From positions 248,001 through 312,000 of the forward strand of contig NC_011879.1 of the NCBI RefSeq assembly GCF_000022025.1: DNA of 64,000 nt, in the 5' to 3' direction. Positions 16,420 to 24,482 of the stretch are shown here, piece by piece. The stretch comes from Pseudarthrobacter chlorophenolicus A6 (GTDB lineage: Bacteria; Actinomycetota; Actinomycetes; Actinomycetales; Micrococcaceae). The notes under the pieces are model-generated. The model did no database searches, had not been told where the DNA came from, and was given only the letters and a program-made list of their open reading frames with translations. A program made the translations under genes and the position numbers. The stretch's first letter is position 1. Every line of letters starts with the position of its first letter.

Positions 16420-16971
16420 CTATTGGCCCCGGTGACAGTCCGGTCCGCAGTCCTCGGCGGGGATCAAGTATGGGGCGAGGCTCTCCGGGTCGCCGTTTGT
16501 GTAATGCACGACCGTTCCGGCGTGCTCGCCGTCGGCCACTTCGAACGTGATGCTGAAGTCTGAGACTTTGAGGACTCTCCGGTGGCCGAGCCCGTACTTT
16601 TCCTGATCGTTCAGGCCGTCGGAGAAGTAGTGGAGCAGGGACCCGGGCACGACCTGCGCGGCGATTTCGGTGCCCATGGTGGCCAGGGCGGCCGTGTAAT
16701 CAGCAAGCCACCCTGCCGCCCAGCGCGCCAGTGTGTTGAAGGGTCCACGTGCTGGATCCCCGCCGCTGGCGACCAGTTTCAGAGCACGCCGGATTTCATC
16801 GTGCCGACGGTCCTCGCCGGGTGGAAGCGGAGGCATCGCAGCTAAGGCCATGTCGAAGTTTTCCATGACGTCTCGGACCGGCGGGAAGTCCGGTCCGGCG
16901 AGGGACTGCATGGATATGTGGCCTAGGGCCTTGGCGTAGTGGCGAAGCAACGGGTGTTGGCGTATCGGCAT
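16420..16971 (-). CDS. hypothetical protein, 183 aa
   Basis: Start MPIRQHPLLRHYAKALGHIS. Helical N-terminal two thirds with WAAGWLADYTAALATMG; the C-terminal part (DFSITFEVADGEHAGTVVHY) is beta-rich and ends with a CGPDCHRG Cys/His pair. No CACACAT block before it; transcription start not identified in the 64 nt to the DNA ligase gene. Family unknown. Confidence 0.7.
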   Translation of the reverse strand: MPIRQHPLLRHYAKALGHISMQSLAGPDFPPVRDVMENFDMALAAMPPLPPGEDRRHDEIRRALKLVASGGDPARGPFNTLARWAAGWLADYTAALATMGTEIAAQVVPGSLLHYFSDGLNDQEKYGLGHRRVLKVSDFSITFEVADGEHAGTVVHYTNGDPESLAPYLIPAEDCGPDCHRGQ

Positions 16972-17036
16972 GGTGCCCCTTCGGTTTCGGTCGGTGTGGA
17001 GGAACGTGCTCGGCAGCCCCGCTTGGCCTGGGAGTC

Positions 17037-18050
17037 TTATGCCCGGCCCAGGTGGGACGGCAGTTCGATCGTTTCTGGACTCAGTTCGGGCCTGGCGCGA
17101 AGGTATCGCAGCGGATGTCTGAAGGAGCGGCCGGACCAGGCGACATCGGCGGACACCTCCACGACGATGGGTTCGACCCGGGTGAGGTGGACCGTTTGTT
17201 TTTCCTTGCTGAACCGGTCAAGGATGCCAGAGCTGATTTCATCCGGCCAGGGATGGCCATCACGGGGGATATGCAGATGTGCGGCCAGGGCCTTGGATGC
17301 TGCGGCGCTGAGCGGGGATGTCCGGCCGACGATCCAGAGCCGGCCCTGGATCGGGAGTCCCGCAACCACCGCCGAGGGGCGGTCCCGGCGGCCGATGACG
17401 GCAGCGCAGACGACGTCTAAGACATCACGGTGCTTCACCTTCAGCCACTGCCTGACCCCGCCTTCATAGAGCTGCCCGGAGCCTTTGACGACCAGGCCCT
17501 CGATGCCGGTTGCTGGCATTTCCTCAAACCAGACCGCCGCCTCGTTGGGGTCAGCTGTGATGGGTGAGAGGTGGAGCGGGGGAGACCAGCCGCCAGCGAG
17601 TTCTTCAAGCAGCGTCCGGCGGTCCCGAAGCGGGATTGCGCGGGTGTCGTGGCCGGCGACGGCGAGCACGTCAAAGGCTGCGAAGGATGCGGGCCGCTCC
17701 CGGGCGAAGGCTGGCAATGCCGCTTTTGAGGTGATCATCCGCTGCTGGAGGGAGTTGAAGTCGAGCCGGTCATTCGTCCAGATGAGCGCCTCGCCATCCA
17801 CGATGCATCCGGGCGGTACTTGTTCCTCGGCGGCGGTGACCAGCTCGGGGAAGTAGCCGGTGAGGTTCTTGCCTTGCCTGGACCAGAGGGTGGCACCTGC
17901 ATCATCGAGGACCAGGGCCGCCCGGAAACCATCCCATTTGGGTTCGTACAGTGAGCCTCCGGGGAGGGCGCTGGCGGCGGGGATTTTGCTGACGGCCTTG
18001 GCTGCTGCCAGAAGTAGCGGGGGACGAAGGCCCGGCGGCAGGGCAGACAA
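17037..18050 (-). CDS. ATP-dependent DNA ligase, LigC type
   Basis: 337 aa, the size of actinobacterial LigC. Nucleotidyltransferase motifs in order: motif I EPKWDGFRA with the adenylated Lys38, DGEALIW (motif III region), motif IV EGLVVKG, motif V QWLKVKHRD; the OB-fold C-terminal half follows. No primase or nuclease domain, so this is a stand-alone ligase that seals nicks and, in mycobacteria, supports minor end-joining and repair paths. TTG start with GAGGCC ahead. A TATACT box (18116-18121) and a palindrome lie upstream, so this gene does not use the CACACAT promoter class. Confidence 0.9.
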   Translation of the reverse strand: MSALPPGLRPPLLLAAAKAVSKIPAASALPGGSLYEPKWDGFRAALVLDDAGATLWSRQGKNLTGYFPELVTAAEEQVPPGCIVDGEALIWTNDRLDFNSLQQRMITSKAALPAFARERPASFAAFDVLAVAGHDTRAIPLRDRRTLLEELAGGWSPPLHLSPITADPNEAAVWFEEMPATGIEGLVVKGSGQLYEGGVRQWLKVKHRDVLDVVCAAVIGRRDRPSAVVAGLPIQGRLWIVGRTSPLSAAASKALAAHLHIPRDGHPWPDEISSGILDRFSKEKQTVHLTRVEPIVVEVSADVAWSGRSFRHPLRYLRARPELSPETIELPSHLGRA

Positions 18051-18096
18051 AACTGGTTGGCCTCAGTCCTGGTTGAGAAGGAATGACTCGGGTGCG

Positions 18097-18115
18097 GAAT
18101 CCCGGCGCCGGATTC
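18097..18115. promoter_or_regulatory. palindrome beside the DNA ligase -10 box
   Basis: Dyad GAATCC-CGGCGCC-GGATTC directly next to TATACT (18116-18121, minus strand) and 47 nt before the ligase start. Position immediately downstream of the -10 fits a repressor operator. Confidence 0.45.
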
Positions 18116-18137
18116 AGTATAGGGTTCCGGTCGGCCG

Positions 18138-18168
18138 GGCCGCCGGCTGGTGCGTCCCGCCGGCGGCC
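18138..18168 (-). terminator. hairpin downstream of DUF2188 gene
   Basis: Perfect 10-bp stem GGCCGCCGGC / GCCGGCGGCC, 11-nt loop, 12 nt after the DUF2188 stop. Confidence 0.7.
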
Positions 18169-18179
18169 AGGGGAAGCTG

Positions 18180-18407
18180 CTAGCCGGGGACGTTTCGCGG
18201 ATCGTTGCCGTAGCTGTTTTTGGCGCCGATCGTGCCGTCCTGGTTCTTGATGACGTGCTCGACACTGTCGTTCTGGGCCGCTTCCCGACCGGCCGCTACA
18301 GCCTCATCCTTGGTGCTGTACCCGGCGCCGAATGCTCGGTCAGTGCCTTCCCGCTTGTTCTTCCACGTGCCGTCTTCGAAATACGTCTCGATGTCGCCCT
18401 GTGCCAC
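18180..18407 (-). CDS. DUF2188 protein
   Basis: 75 aa, full length for DUF2188. Conserved features: YFEDGTWKNKREGTDRA, TKDEAVAAGREAA, then DGTIGAKNSYGNDP. The fold is a small beta hairpin plus helix used widely in bacteria and phages; role unknown. Convergent with nothing; followed by a strong hairpin terminator. Confidence 0.9.
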   Translation of the reverse strand: MAQGDIETYFEDGTWKNKREGTDRAFGAGYSTKDEAVAAGREAAQNDSVEHVIKNQDGTIGAKNSYGNDPRNVPG

Positions 18408-18492
18408 GATGTGCCTTTCGGTCGGAAGCGCTTACGATCGCCACGATACACAAGGCCCGGTCGGCCGCCCCGGATTTACCCGGGACGACTCC

Positions 18493-18780
18493 TCATTCGC
18501 CGCCGTACTGGTCGTTGTCGTTGAGCATGTACTGAAGGTGGAACTGCTGGTGGTCAGCGAACACCCGGTCGGCGACCGGGGTCGTGCTCCGGAGGACGGG
18601 GATTTCCAGGGAGTCCCCGCAGCCGCGGCAGACGATCTCATCGGTCCACTTCCAGCTGTACGCCGGGTGAAGTTCCTTGATCCTGTCCATGCCGTCGCTG
18701 ACTGCCGCCGCGAGCGAGTCGAGTTCAGCCAGATCCGCTGCGCTGACCAGACTGCTGAGTTCCGTGTGTTCGAGTGTCAT
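18493..18780 (-). CDS. zinc-ribbon-like hypothetical protein
   Basis: 95 aa, start MTLEHTELSSLVSAADLAEL, preceded by GGAAGG. An in-frame ATG inside the CACACAT block at 18825 would add 15 residues, but it sits upstream of the predicted transcript start. A single VCRGCGDSLEI Cys pair and DHQQFHLQYM with two histidines could bind zinc. Family unknown. Confidence 0.7.
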   Translation of the reverse strand: MTLEHTELSSLVSAADLAELDSLAAAVSDGMDRIKELHPAYSWKWTDEIVCRGCGDSLEIPVLRSTTPVADRVFADHQQFHLQYMLNDNDQYGGE

Positions 18781-18823
18781 GGCCCCCCGGCCTTCCGTGA
18801 TGCTGATGGTGCTCTTGACACTC

Positions 18824-18853
18824 ATGTGTGCGGCATCACAGAAAGATCTTCAC
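18824..18853 (-). promoter_or_regulatory. CACACAT-class promoter, weak -35
   Basis: CACACAT present; -35 position GTGAAG off consensus. 44 nt to the ATG at 18780. Confidence 0.5.
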
Positions 18854-18883
18854 GGCGAAACCGGCCCGGGGGCCCGTTGACTC

Positions 18884-19174
18884 CTAAGCCCGGATGCCGA
18901 AACTGAAGAACGCCTTAGGGTCGTCGGTGCCGAGCAGGTCGCGGTGGAATTCGATGGCATCGACCGGTGTGGTGTCCACGAAGAGAACGGCAACCGACGA
19001 GGAATGCACCACCGTGTATCGGGTGACTCCTTCAAGCCAAGACAACACGCCGGTGTAGTCCTCCACGGCCAGCCCGTCACCCAGGAGCCCCCGCTTGGCG
19101 AGAAGCTCCTCGACCTGGTGCCAGGCCCAGTCCATGAGCTCGTTGATCGCTGCTTCCACGGTTGGAATGCTCAT
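18884..19174 (-). CDS. hypothetical protein, 96 aa
   Basis: Start MSIPTVEAAINELMDWAWHQ with only a weak GAG before it. Helical N-terminal half, then a beta hairpin (TRYTVVHSSSVAVLFVD). No CACACAT block nearby. Function unknown. Confidence 0.7.
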   Translation of the reverse strand: MSIPTVEAAINELMDWAWHQVEELLAKRGLLGDGLAVEDYTGVLSWLEGVTRYTVVHSSSVAVLFVDTTPVDAIEFHRDLLGTDDPKAFFSFGIRA

Positions 19175-19250
19175 ATCTCGATGGTGGCACCGGCCTCCGA
19201 CATTCAGGTGGAGACCATGAGGTGTGTCGCGAGACCGCTGCTGGGCCTGC

Positions 19251-19655
19251 TCAGTCCCGCTGCTTCTTCGCCCGGCGGCGGTCTTCGCGGGCGACGCGTC
19301 GGGCCACCGGGGCAACGATGTTCACGGCCGGAGCGACGTCGGGTTTCTTCGCTTCGAGCCTGCGAATGGCTTCCTGGTGCGCGGCTATTGTCCGGTCCGC
19401 TTCCTCCTGGGGACGTGGCGGAAGGTTGGTCTTACCGGCCTGGCGTTTCCGGATCCGGGCAATGATGTCTTTGCGGGACGCAATGGAATCTTTGACCGAC
19501 CGTTTGCGGCGGGCCAGATCGGAGGCGCCGTCGTCTTCCAGGCGGTACAACCGGGCCCGGACTGCGACCTGAGGGAATCGTTCAGCGAGCTGCTCGCCAG
19601 GTGCGATGCGGATGCCGAAGTAGTCCTCGGACCCGGGGCGCGGCTTTGCGGTCAC
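19251..19655 (-). CDS. basic helical protein, 134 aa
   Basis: GTG start just after the stop of the upstream gene, GGGAGC nearby. Very basic C-terminal half (RRVAREDRRRAKKQRD) and long predicted helices (ARRKRSVKDSIASRKDIIAR), suggesting a DNA- or RNA-associated coiled coil. Co-transcribed with the single-pass membrane protein at 19658. Confidence 0.7.
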   Translation of the reverse strand: MTAKPRPGSEDYFGIRIAPGEQLAERFPQVAVRARLYRLEDDGASDLARRKRSVKDSIASRKDIIARIRKRQAGKTNLPPRPQEEADRTIAAHQEAIRRLEAKKPDVAPAVNIVAPVARRVAREDRRRAKKQRD

Positions 19656-19657
19656 TG

Positions 19658-20200
19658 CTAGAAGCTCCCGCTGTCGCCGCCACCGAAGCTGCCGGAGTCG
19701 CTGTAGCTGGGGCTGCTGTCGTAGCTGGGCGTCGGATCTGGCGCGGTGTAGGAGACAGGCTCCTGGGCGCTGTAGGCGGGTTCGGGCGCCGAGTAGGACG
19801 GCTCAGAGGACGTGTAGGCGGGTTCCACATGATCTGCTGCCGGCGCCTCCTGAGGCTGCTCGTTGCGGTCCTCGTCGTGCGCCTCATGGTGGTGGCTGTG
19901 TCCGAAGTTGTTCAGTGCCTCCTGCATCAGGAGGAGATTGACCACGTCAGATCCGGAGGTGTCCTGCTGGGGCTGCTGTCCGTGGCGCGTCCCGTAAGGG
20001 CCAGGCACTGCCAGTGGCCTGTCAGTGCGTCGCGGGGCGTAGTACGCGCCCTGGTGGCTGTCTTCCTTCCGGGCTGTCTTTCGTGCGGCCTCCGCGGCAG
20101 CCTCCCGGCGGCGGTAGAAGCTGGCTGCGAGAAGGGCGGCGGCGATAGCGGTGGTGCAGGCAAGTGCGATCAGGATGATCAGAACTACGGGGTTGTCCAT
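19658..20200 (-). CDS. single-pass membrane protein with repeat tail
   Basis: 180 aa, start MDNPVVLIILIALACTTA with AGAAGG ahead. One N-terminal membrane helix (residues 4-27), a basic stretch RRREAAAEAARKTARK that would face the cytoplasm, a His-rich segment HSHHHEAHDED, then a disordered tail of Tyr/Ser/Pro/Glu repeats (YSAPEPAYSAQEP) ending in GGGDSGSF. Tail composition suggests a scaffold or phosphorylated linker. Family unknown. Confidence 0.75.
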   Translation of the reverse strand: MDNPVVLIILIALACTTAIAAALLAASFYRRREAAAEAARKTARKEDSHQGAYYAPRRTDRPLAVPGPYGTRHGQQPQQDTSGSDVVNLLLMQEALNNFGHSHHHEAHDEDRNEQPQEAPAADHVEPAYTSSEPSYSAPEPAYSAQEPVSYTAPDPTPSYDSSPSYSDSGSFGGGDSGSF

Positions 20201-20244
20201 GGAAAGCCTTCTGGTCGAGGCGGGCAGGGGTGCCCGCAGGGCCC

Positions 20245-20274
20245 ATGTGTAAGGCAAGCCGGCCATCGCTCCCC
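20245..20274 (-). promoter_or_regulatory. CACACAT-class promoter variant with leader
   Basis: GGGGAG, 17 nt, TACACAT (first base T); 44 nt to ATG 20200. Confidence 0.65.
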
Positions 20275-20358
20275 AGGTGAGGTCAGAGGCCGCTCAGCGT
20301 AAGTGGACGGGCATTCTCACATGCCTTGGTTAGCGGCCGGTGATCAAATCAGGGGCTG

Positions 20359-20976
20359 TCATGACGCGGCTTCGATGGTGATGGTCTCCGCAGCGGCGCG
20401 GGGTTGATGAATCCTGCAGGGGGAGGGCGTATTGCAGACCCCGCAGTGTGGAACCCACCGACGTCCATAGGTGATCGGCATGTCCCGCCGGAGCGGTTCC
20501 CGGTGGGCTGTCCGGGCTGCGGAGGCCATCAGGGAGATGATGAACGGCAGGGGCGGCGCTTCCGGGGTCAACCGCGGCGCGGCCTTCCTGGCCCGGAGTT
20601 TGCCGTTAGCGCCCGGGACCAGCAGACCCCAGTCGTCCGGGAGCTCTCCGGGCTTGACGATGGACGCGTCGGGAACGACCAGCCACCAACGATGCATGTA
20701 CCGTTTGATCGCATCAGCCTTGGTCGGGTCCCGAAGTTCGGTGAGCCAGTCGGCGCGGCTGACCTTTACTTCGTGGCCGTGCAGGGCGAGCTTATCCCCG
20801 TGCGCGTTACCACCGTATTTGTCCCCGGCGACGAAGTCCGCGATGCGTCGGCCGTCGGCGTACCCGGTGGAATCCTTGACGTGTTCCGCCCTCACCCAGC
20901 GGTCCGAGATGGTGCCTCTGCGGATGGCCGTGTAGCGGTCCAGCAGGAGGTCGAGCATGTCCCGTTCAGTCGCCAC
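20359..20976 (-). CDS. MmcB-like PD-(D/E)XK nuclease-fold protein
   Basis: 205 aa from a GTG that overlaps the upstream gene. HGHEVKVSRADWLTELRDP followed by RYMHRWWLVVPD matches the core of MmcB-like repair proteins (E-x-K of the PD-(D/E)XK site, then the conserved aromatic strand). ADFVAGDKYGGNAHGD supplies the upstream acidic residue. C-terminal CGVCNTPSPCRIH may bind zinc. Likely a structure-specific DNA nuclease in repair; activity is inferred from the motif. Last gene of the 22785 operon. Confidence 0.7.
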   Translation of the reverse strand: MATERDMLDLLLDRYTAIRRGTISDRWVRAEHVKDSTGYADGRRIADFVAGDKYGGNAHGDKLALHGHEVKVSRADWLTELRDPTKADAIKRYMHRWWLVVPDASIVKPGELPDDWGLLVPGANGKLRARKAAPRLTPEAPPLPFIISLMASAARTAHREPLRRDMPITYGRRWVPHCGVCNTPSPCRIHQPRAAAETITIEAAS

Positions 20977-21208
20977 GACCGCGGCTCCCCTTCGAGTGTC
21001 GGCTCTTTACCGCAACGGCCAGGGTCAGGCCGAGAACGATGAAGAGAACCGAACTCGCCAGCAGGGCCGCGATGACATTCTTGTCACCGTCAGCGGCCCC
21101 GGCAGCACTTGCGGCGAAACCCAGCGCCGAGGCGGTGCACATCATCGCTGCAATCACCCATGTCCAGATTTTCAGGAGTGCCGGACCTCTCCGGGACGTG
21201 TGCGTCAT
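20966..21208 (-). CDS. two-helix membrane protein, 80 aa
   Basis: ATGA overlap with the upstream gene. Two membrane segments: IWTWVIAAMMCTASALGFAA and VIAALLASSVLFIVLGLTLA; basic C terminus (KSRHSKGSRGRGD). Function unknown. Confidence 0.75.
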   Translation of the reverse strand: MTHTSRRGPALLKIWTWVIAAMMCTASALGFAASAAGAADGDKNVIAALLASSVLFIVLGLTLAVAVKSRHSKGSRGRGD

Positions 21209-21456
21209 GACTCCCCCTCAGGCCGGGCAAGAGCCTTTCGAAGCGCCGCGGCGACTCCTGACAGAGTGCGTCCGCGCATCGCATACCGATCCGCTACCAT
21301 GCTGGTCCCATGGACGCGGGTGTAGTCGGCGGTCTTTTGGAGGCTCGCTGCCTGTTCGTCCCAGTCGGCGGCCAGATCCAAAGCCGCATTGATGGCTTTT
21401 TGCTGCTCGAGGACGATCGGCGGCAGCAGTGTCTGTGCTTCGGCCGTAACCGTCAC
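21205..21456 (-). CDS. hypothetical helical protein, 83 aa
   Basis: GTG start overlapping the upstream stop as GTGA (MTVTAEAQTLLPPIVLEQQ). All-helical with a likely coiled coil to residue 50. Function unknown. Confidence 0.7.
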   Translation of the reverse strand: MTVTAEAQTLLPPIVLEQQKAINAALDLAADWDEQAASLQKTADYTRVHGTSMVADRYAMRGRTLSGVAAALRKALARPEGES

Positions 21457-21875
21457 GCCGTACCCCACAGAGCGTCGGCGTCCTGCTCGATCTTCCACGG
21501 CGCAAGGCGGTCAAGATCAGCGAGATGGTGCTCGACGGCCAGCTGTCCGCGCCTGTAGTGCATTTCCTCGCGGTTGACGTCCCACCACCATCTGAGGCGG
21601 CCAAAGAACCCGTACCCCTCCTCGGGGCTGGGAGGGCGAATGTACGCCAACTTGAGCTTGTCCTGGTGGACTCGGTCGGCATCAACGCGCCGTCCCGCGC
21701 ACAGGTAGACGATCTCCAGGCGGTTCAGAACCACCCACGTTTCCGCGTACCGGCCAGCGAACTCCCGCAACAGGCTCTTGAGCCGGAGTGCCTGGTGGGC
21801 GCAGACCAGCGGGTCCTCGGACGTGAAGGGCGGGTCGGTGATTCCGCCGGGCTGGGCGAAGGGCCAAGTGGTCAT
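21453..21875 (-). CDS. hypothetical protein, 140 aa
   Basis: Start overlaps the upstream stop as TAATG. Helical; LKSLLREFAGRYAETWVVLN resembles LLHQYAGRYADVLAVLG in the 22818-23225 product, hinting at a shared small domain. Ends KIEQDADALWGTA. Function unknown. Confidence 0.75.
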   Translation of the reverse strand: MTTWPFAQPGGITDPPFTSEDPLVCAHQALRLKSLLREFAGRYAETWVVLNRLEIVYLCAGRRVDADRVHQDKLKLAYIRPPSPEEGYGFFGRLRWWWDVNREEMHYRRGQLAVEHHLADLDRLAPWKIEQDADALWGTA

Positions 21876-22612
21876 TATTTCTCCCCGATGCTTTCGATAG
21901 CTGCCACCAAGTGATCCGTCATGATGAACGACGGTGAGCGCCGGTCTCCGACCGCGAGTGTTTTCGCTCTCTGGACGACGTCATGCAGGACGCGGAGGAG
22001 TGCAGTGTGGCGGTCCTCGTCGATGACTGCCCGGGTGTTGACGCGGTAGTACGGGGTGCGGGTTTCTTCGTCGAGTTCGTCCGCCCGGGTCCGCAGCCAG
22101 TCGGCGCAGCCTCGGATCATAATGCGTTTGAATCGCGGGGGAACGGCAGGATCGATGTCCATGTCGCCTGTGATGTCCGACAGGGATGCGGCATCGAAGT
22201 GTTCGGCCGTGGAGCGCAAGGCTGCCGCGGTCCGTTCGCGGACCAGCGACGCCATCGCCGCTTCATGATTGGCCGGCTCCAGGTAGTGGTCACCGAGGGC
22301 TGCGCGATACTGCTCGATGAAGTCGGGGACGCCAGCGGCCTGGGCGGCGGTACGGGATTCGACGTCCCAGCTTTGGTGCAGCGCGGAGCTCAGGTCGCCG
22401 ATAGCGTCAGCTTTGATGGCGTTGAATTCGGGCAACGTCAGTCGCACCCGGTCATCGGCAGCGTCGATGGCGGCCACGATAGCCGCGCCGCGGGCCAGTG
22501 ATTGTGCGCGGGTTGCACCGCCGATCTCGTCCCAGCCGGAATCGTCGGCTTCAAGACCACGGCTGAGGTTGAAGTCCGCACGGGCGGCAGCTTCGACGCG
22601 GGCCGCCGTCAT
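21875..22612 (-). CDS. hypothetical protein, 245 aa
   Basis: TGATG overlap with the upstream gene. Ala/Asp/Arg-rich and almost fully helical from MTAARVEAAARADFNLSRGL to VAAIESIGEK. No catalytic motif seen. Central gene of the six-gene run from 22785 to 20359, which ends with the MmcB-like gene. Confidence 0.75.
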   Translation of the reverse strand: MTAARVEAAARADFNLSRGLEADDSGWDEIGGATRAQSLARGAAIVAAIDAADDRVRLTLPEFNAIKADAIGDLSSALHQSWDVESRTAAQAAGVPDFIEQYRAALGDHYLEPANHEAAMASLVRERTAAALRSTAEHFDAASLSDITGDMDIDPAVPPRFKRIMIRGCADWLRTRADELDEETRTPYYRVNTRAVIDEDRHTALLRVLHDVVQRAKTLAVGDRRSPSFIMTDHLVAAIESIGEK

Positions 22613-22785
22613 CAGGCTGCCTTACCGGCCGGCACGGACTGAAGGCCGCCGGATTGGGTGGCGGGTGCGATGAGGCCTGTTGCCTCCGCGGCTTTCAGGA
22701 CGTCAGTGATAGTGCCGCGGCCAACGAACCGCAGTTGGGGATCTGCCTGGTAGATCGCGTCAATGCGCGAGTCAGTGGTTTCCAT
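22612..22785 (-). CDS. hypothetical protein, 57 aa
   Basis: Start METTDSRIDAIYQADPQLRF, 7 nt after a CACACAT block. Short, with a GRGTITDVLKAAEATGLIAP segment reminiscent of a winged-helix recognition element, though too short to assign. First gene of the operon ending at 20359. Confidence 0.7.
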   Translation of the reverse strand: METTDSRIDAIYQADPQLRFVGRGTITDVLKAAEATGLIAPATQSGGLQSVPAGKAA

Positions 22786-22792
22786 GGCCGCT

Positions 22793-22822
22793 ATGTGTGC
22801 GGACACGACGGCTGGCGTCACC
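22793..22822 (-). promoter_or_regulatory. CACACAT-class promoter
   Basis: GGTGAC, 17 nt, CACACAT, 7 nt to ATG 22785. Confidence 0.8.
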
Positions 22823-23225
22823 GGGCGGGCAGGATGGGCTCAAAGTCGTGGGCGATTTGGGCACGGAATGCTGTGGTCTCGTCGAGGATGAGGCGCAGTT
22901 GATCGTCTGCTTCCATGAACAGGGAGTCCGTAAAGGCGCTCTGCCATTGCTGCCGGGCGGCTGTTCCTGAGGAAAGGCGGCGCCGGAGAGGCCGCTTCGC
23001 CCAGGCAACCTTCGCGGCCCGGCCAACGAGGGTGCAGGAGCCACTGGCAATCGTGGCGTAGTAATCGGATTCCTTGGTGCGGCCCAGCACCGCCAGGACG
23101 TCGGCGTAGCGGCCTGCGTACTGGTGCAGCAATTCCGGCTCGCCCCAAGAACCAAGCACGAGCCCGCTGAGGAACCCGGTCTGGAATTCGAGGCACTCGA
23201 CGTCGAGCTGGGTCAGTGCCGCCAC
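22818..23225 (-). CDS. hypothetical protein, 135 aa
   Basis: GTG start overlapping the upstream gene by 13 nt. Helical; LLHQYAGRYADVLAVLGRTK resembles part of the 21453-21875 product. Basic patch KRPLRRRLSSGTAARQ in the middle. Function unknown. Confidence 0.65.
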   Translation of the reverse strand: MAALTQLDVECLEFQTGFLSGLVLGSWGEPELLHQYAGRYADVLAVLGRTKESDYYATIASGSCTLVGRAAKVAWAKRPLRRRLSSGTAARQQWQSAFTDSLFMEADDQLRLILDETTAFRAQIAHDFEPILPAR

Positions 23226-23509
23226 GTGGTGACGCTCCCGTCCGGATTGGTCATCCGGTGGGCGTGGACGTCCATGTGGTGGTCCTTCTCGCAGGTCAGG
23301 ATGACCGTTCCGGCCTCCGCCATGCCCGCGAAGAGGTCACGGACAGCGGTGCAGCTGGGGACCTGCTGCTTGGAGCGGAGCCGCTTCCGGACCTCGGCAT
23401 CCAGGCTCGCCTCGACTGTGAAGTAGTGCACGTCCCAGGAAGGCTCGGGTGCCCCTATGACATGCAGGCGGCTCGGCAGCTGGACGGGCGGGGCTTCGGC
23501 GCTACTCAT
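23213..23509 (-). CDS. hypothetical protein, 98 aa
   Basis: ATG overlaps the upstream gene by 8 nt. Contains WDVHYFTVEASLDAEVRKRL and TCEKDHHMDVHAHRMTNPDG; the Cys/His density suggests a metal site. Function unknown. Confidence 0.75.
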   Translation of the reverse strand: MSSAEAPPVQLPSRLHVIGAPEPSWDVHYFTVEASLDAEVRKRLRSKQQVPSCTAVRDLFAGMAEAGTVILTCEKDHHMDVHAHRMTNPDGSVTTWRH

Positions 23510-23693
23510 TGTCGGCGCCTCGCCAGTGCGTCTTCTGGCCCTTGTCGTTGATCATCAGGTGCGCACCGCGCTTGTCATGACCCGCGGGCTTGTGGCAGGT
23601 CCAGAGCATCTTGCCGGCGAATTCGGGCAGTTCACGGAGCGGGTCGCGGACCTTGTCGCAGGTGGCGGTGTCGGCGGGAGCTGTTGCTGTCAT
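23502..23693 (-). CDS. hypothetical protein, 63 aa
   Basis: Start MTATAPADTATCDKVRDPLR, 7 nt after a CACACAT block. Two cysteines and a WTCHKPAGHDKRGAHLMI segment; could be a minimal zinc knuckle with the histidines. First of three overlapping genes. Confidence 0.75.
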   Translation of the reverse strand: MTATAPADTATCDKVRDPLRELPEFAGKMLWTCHKPAGHDKRGAHLMINDKGQKTHWRGADNE

Positions 23694-23700
23694 GCCCGTT

Positions 23701-23730
23701 ATGTGTGCGGATCCACCGCGGAACGTCTCC
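23701..23730 (-). promoter_or_regulatory. CACACAT-class promoter
   Basis: GGAGAC, 17 nt, CACACAT, 7 nt to ATG 23693. Confidence 0.8.
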
Positions 23731-23732
23731 GC

Positions 23733-24443
23733 TCAGGCAGCCTCCTCGTAATCGAGGCTTTGGGCCATGCCCGGTGTCCAGCCGTTCGCTTCGGCTTTCC
23801 GGAGAGCCCTGCGGACGCGGATGCGCTGAAGAGGTTCGGCTTCCGGGGGCACCGTTCCGTGAAGCCTGTTGTAGAGGACGTTGATGCGTTGCCGCATCTC
23901 GTGGGTGGTACCGGAGCCCCGCATGAGCTTGTTGAATGTCTGGACGCTGATCCCGCTGCGGGAGGACAGGTCTTCCGAGCACCAGCCCGCTGCGTGCAGT
24001 GCCATGGTCTGCAGCCTGGGTACCGCTCCGTCGACGCGGGTGTCCTTGCTGATCGGCCGGCCGGCAACGTCCTTGTAGCTGATGGCATTCAGGGAATCCA
24101 GGGTGCTGGCCAGGATCCGCTGGACCGTCCTGCCGCCCGGACCGCTGAGGATGTAGTGCAGGTTGCTGACACGGACGCCGCAAAGATCGGCCATGGCGTC
24201 CATGGTCAGACCCGCAGCCCGCAGCTGGATGATGCGTTGGCGGGCCAGCTCGGCACTGGCCCACTTCTTCGTCCGGGTCAGGTGTGCAGTGGACCGGTAA
24301 TAGTCCCGGCTGGCGGCAGCGCACGGGGTGCAGCGGCACTTGTGGTAGCCGTACATGTCCCTGGTTCCGTGATCGTGACGGGCTTTGGGGCAGTCGCATT
24401 CGGCCAGATCGGTGGGACCGGCGGCGGTAGGGCTTGAAGGCAT
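23733..24443 (-). CDS. HTH protein, paralog of 24483-25208
   Basis: 236 aa, 7 nt after a CACACAT block. N-terminal Cys/His module (CDCPKARHDHG, then CRCTPCAAASRDYYR) followed by two helix-turn-helix-like segments: LRAAGLTMDAMADLCGVRVS and SEDLSSRSGISVQTFNKLM. Shares the whole layout with the next gene, including GRP-(I/V)-x-(K/G)-D and the ANGWT C terminus. Likely a sequence-specific DNA-binding regulator; target unknown. Confidence 0.8.
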   Translation of the reverse strand: MPSSPTAAGPTDLAECDCPKARHDHGTRDMYGYHKCRCTPCAAASRDYYRSTAHLTRTKKWASAELARQRIIQLRAAGLTMDAMADLCGVRVSNLHYILSGPGGRTVQRILASTLDSLNAISYKDVAGRPISKDTRVDGAVPRLQTMALHAAGWCSEDLSSRSGISVQTFNKLMRGSGTTHEMRQRINVLYNRLHGTVPPEAEPLQRIRVRRALRKAEANGWTPGMAQSLDYEEAA

Positions 24444-24450
24444 GGAAGCC

Positions 24451-24480
24451 ATGTGTGCGGACTCCGCCTTCACAATCACC
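24451..24480 (-). promoter_or_regulatory. CACACAT-class promoter
   Basis: GGTGAT, 17 nt, CACACAT, 7 nt to ATG 24443. Confidence 0.8.
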
Positions 24481-24482
24481 GC

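Noticed and set aside
18825..18825. Using the ATG inside the CACATG of the motif as start codon for many genes
   Set aside because: Only copies whose block is followed by G have that ATG; others have CACATC, CACATT or CACATA with an intact downstream ATG at the same 7-nt distance.
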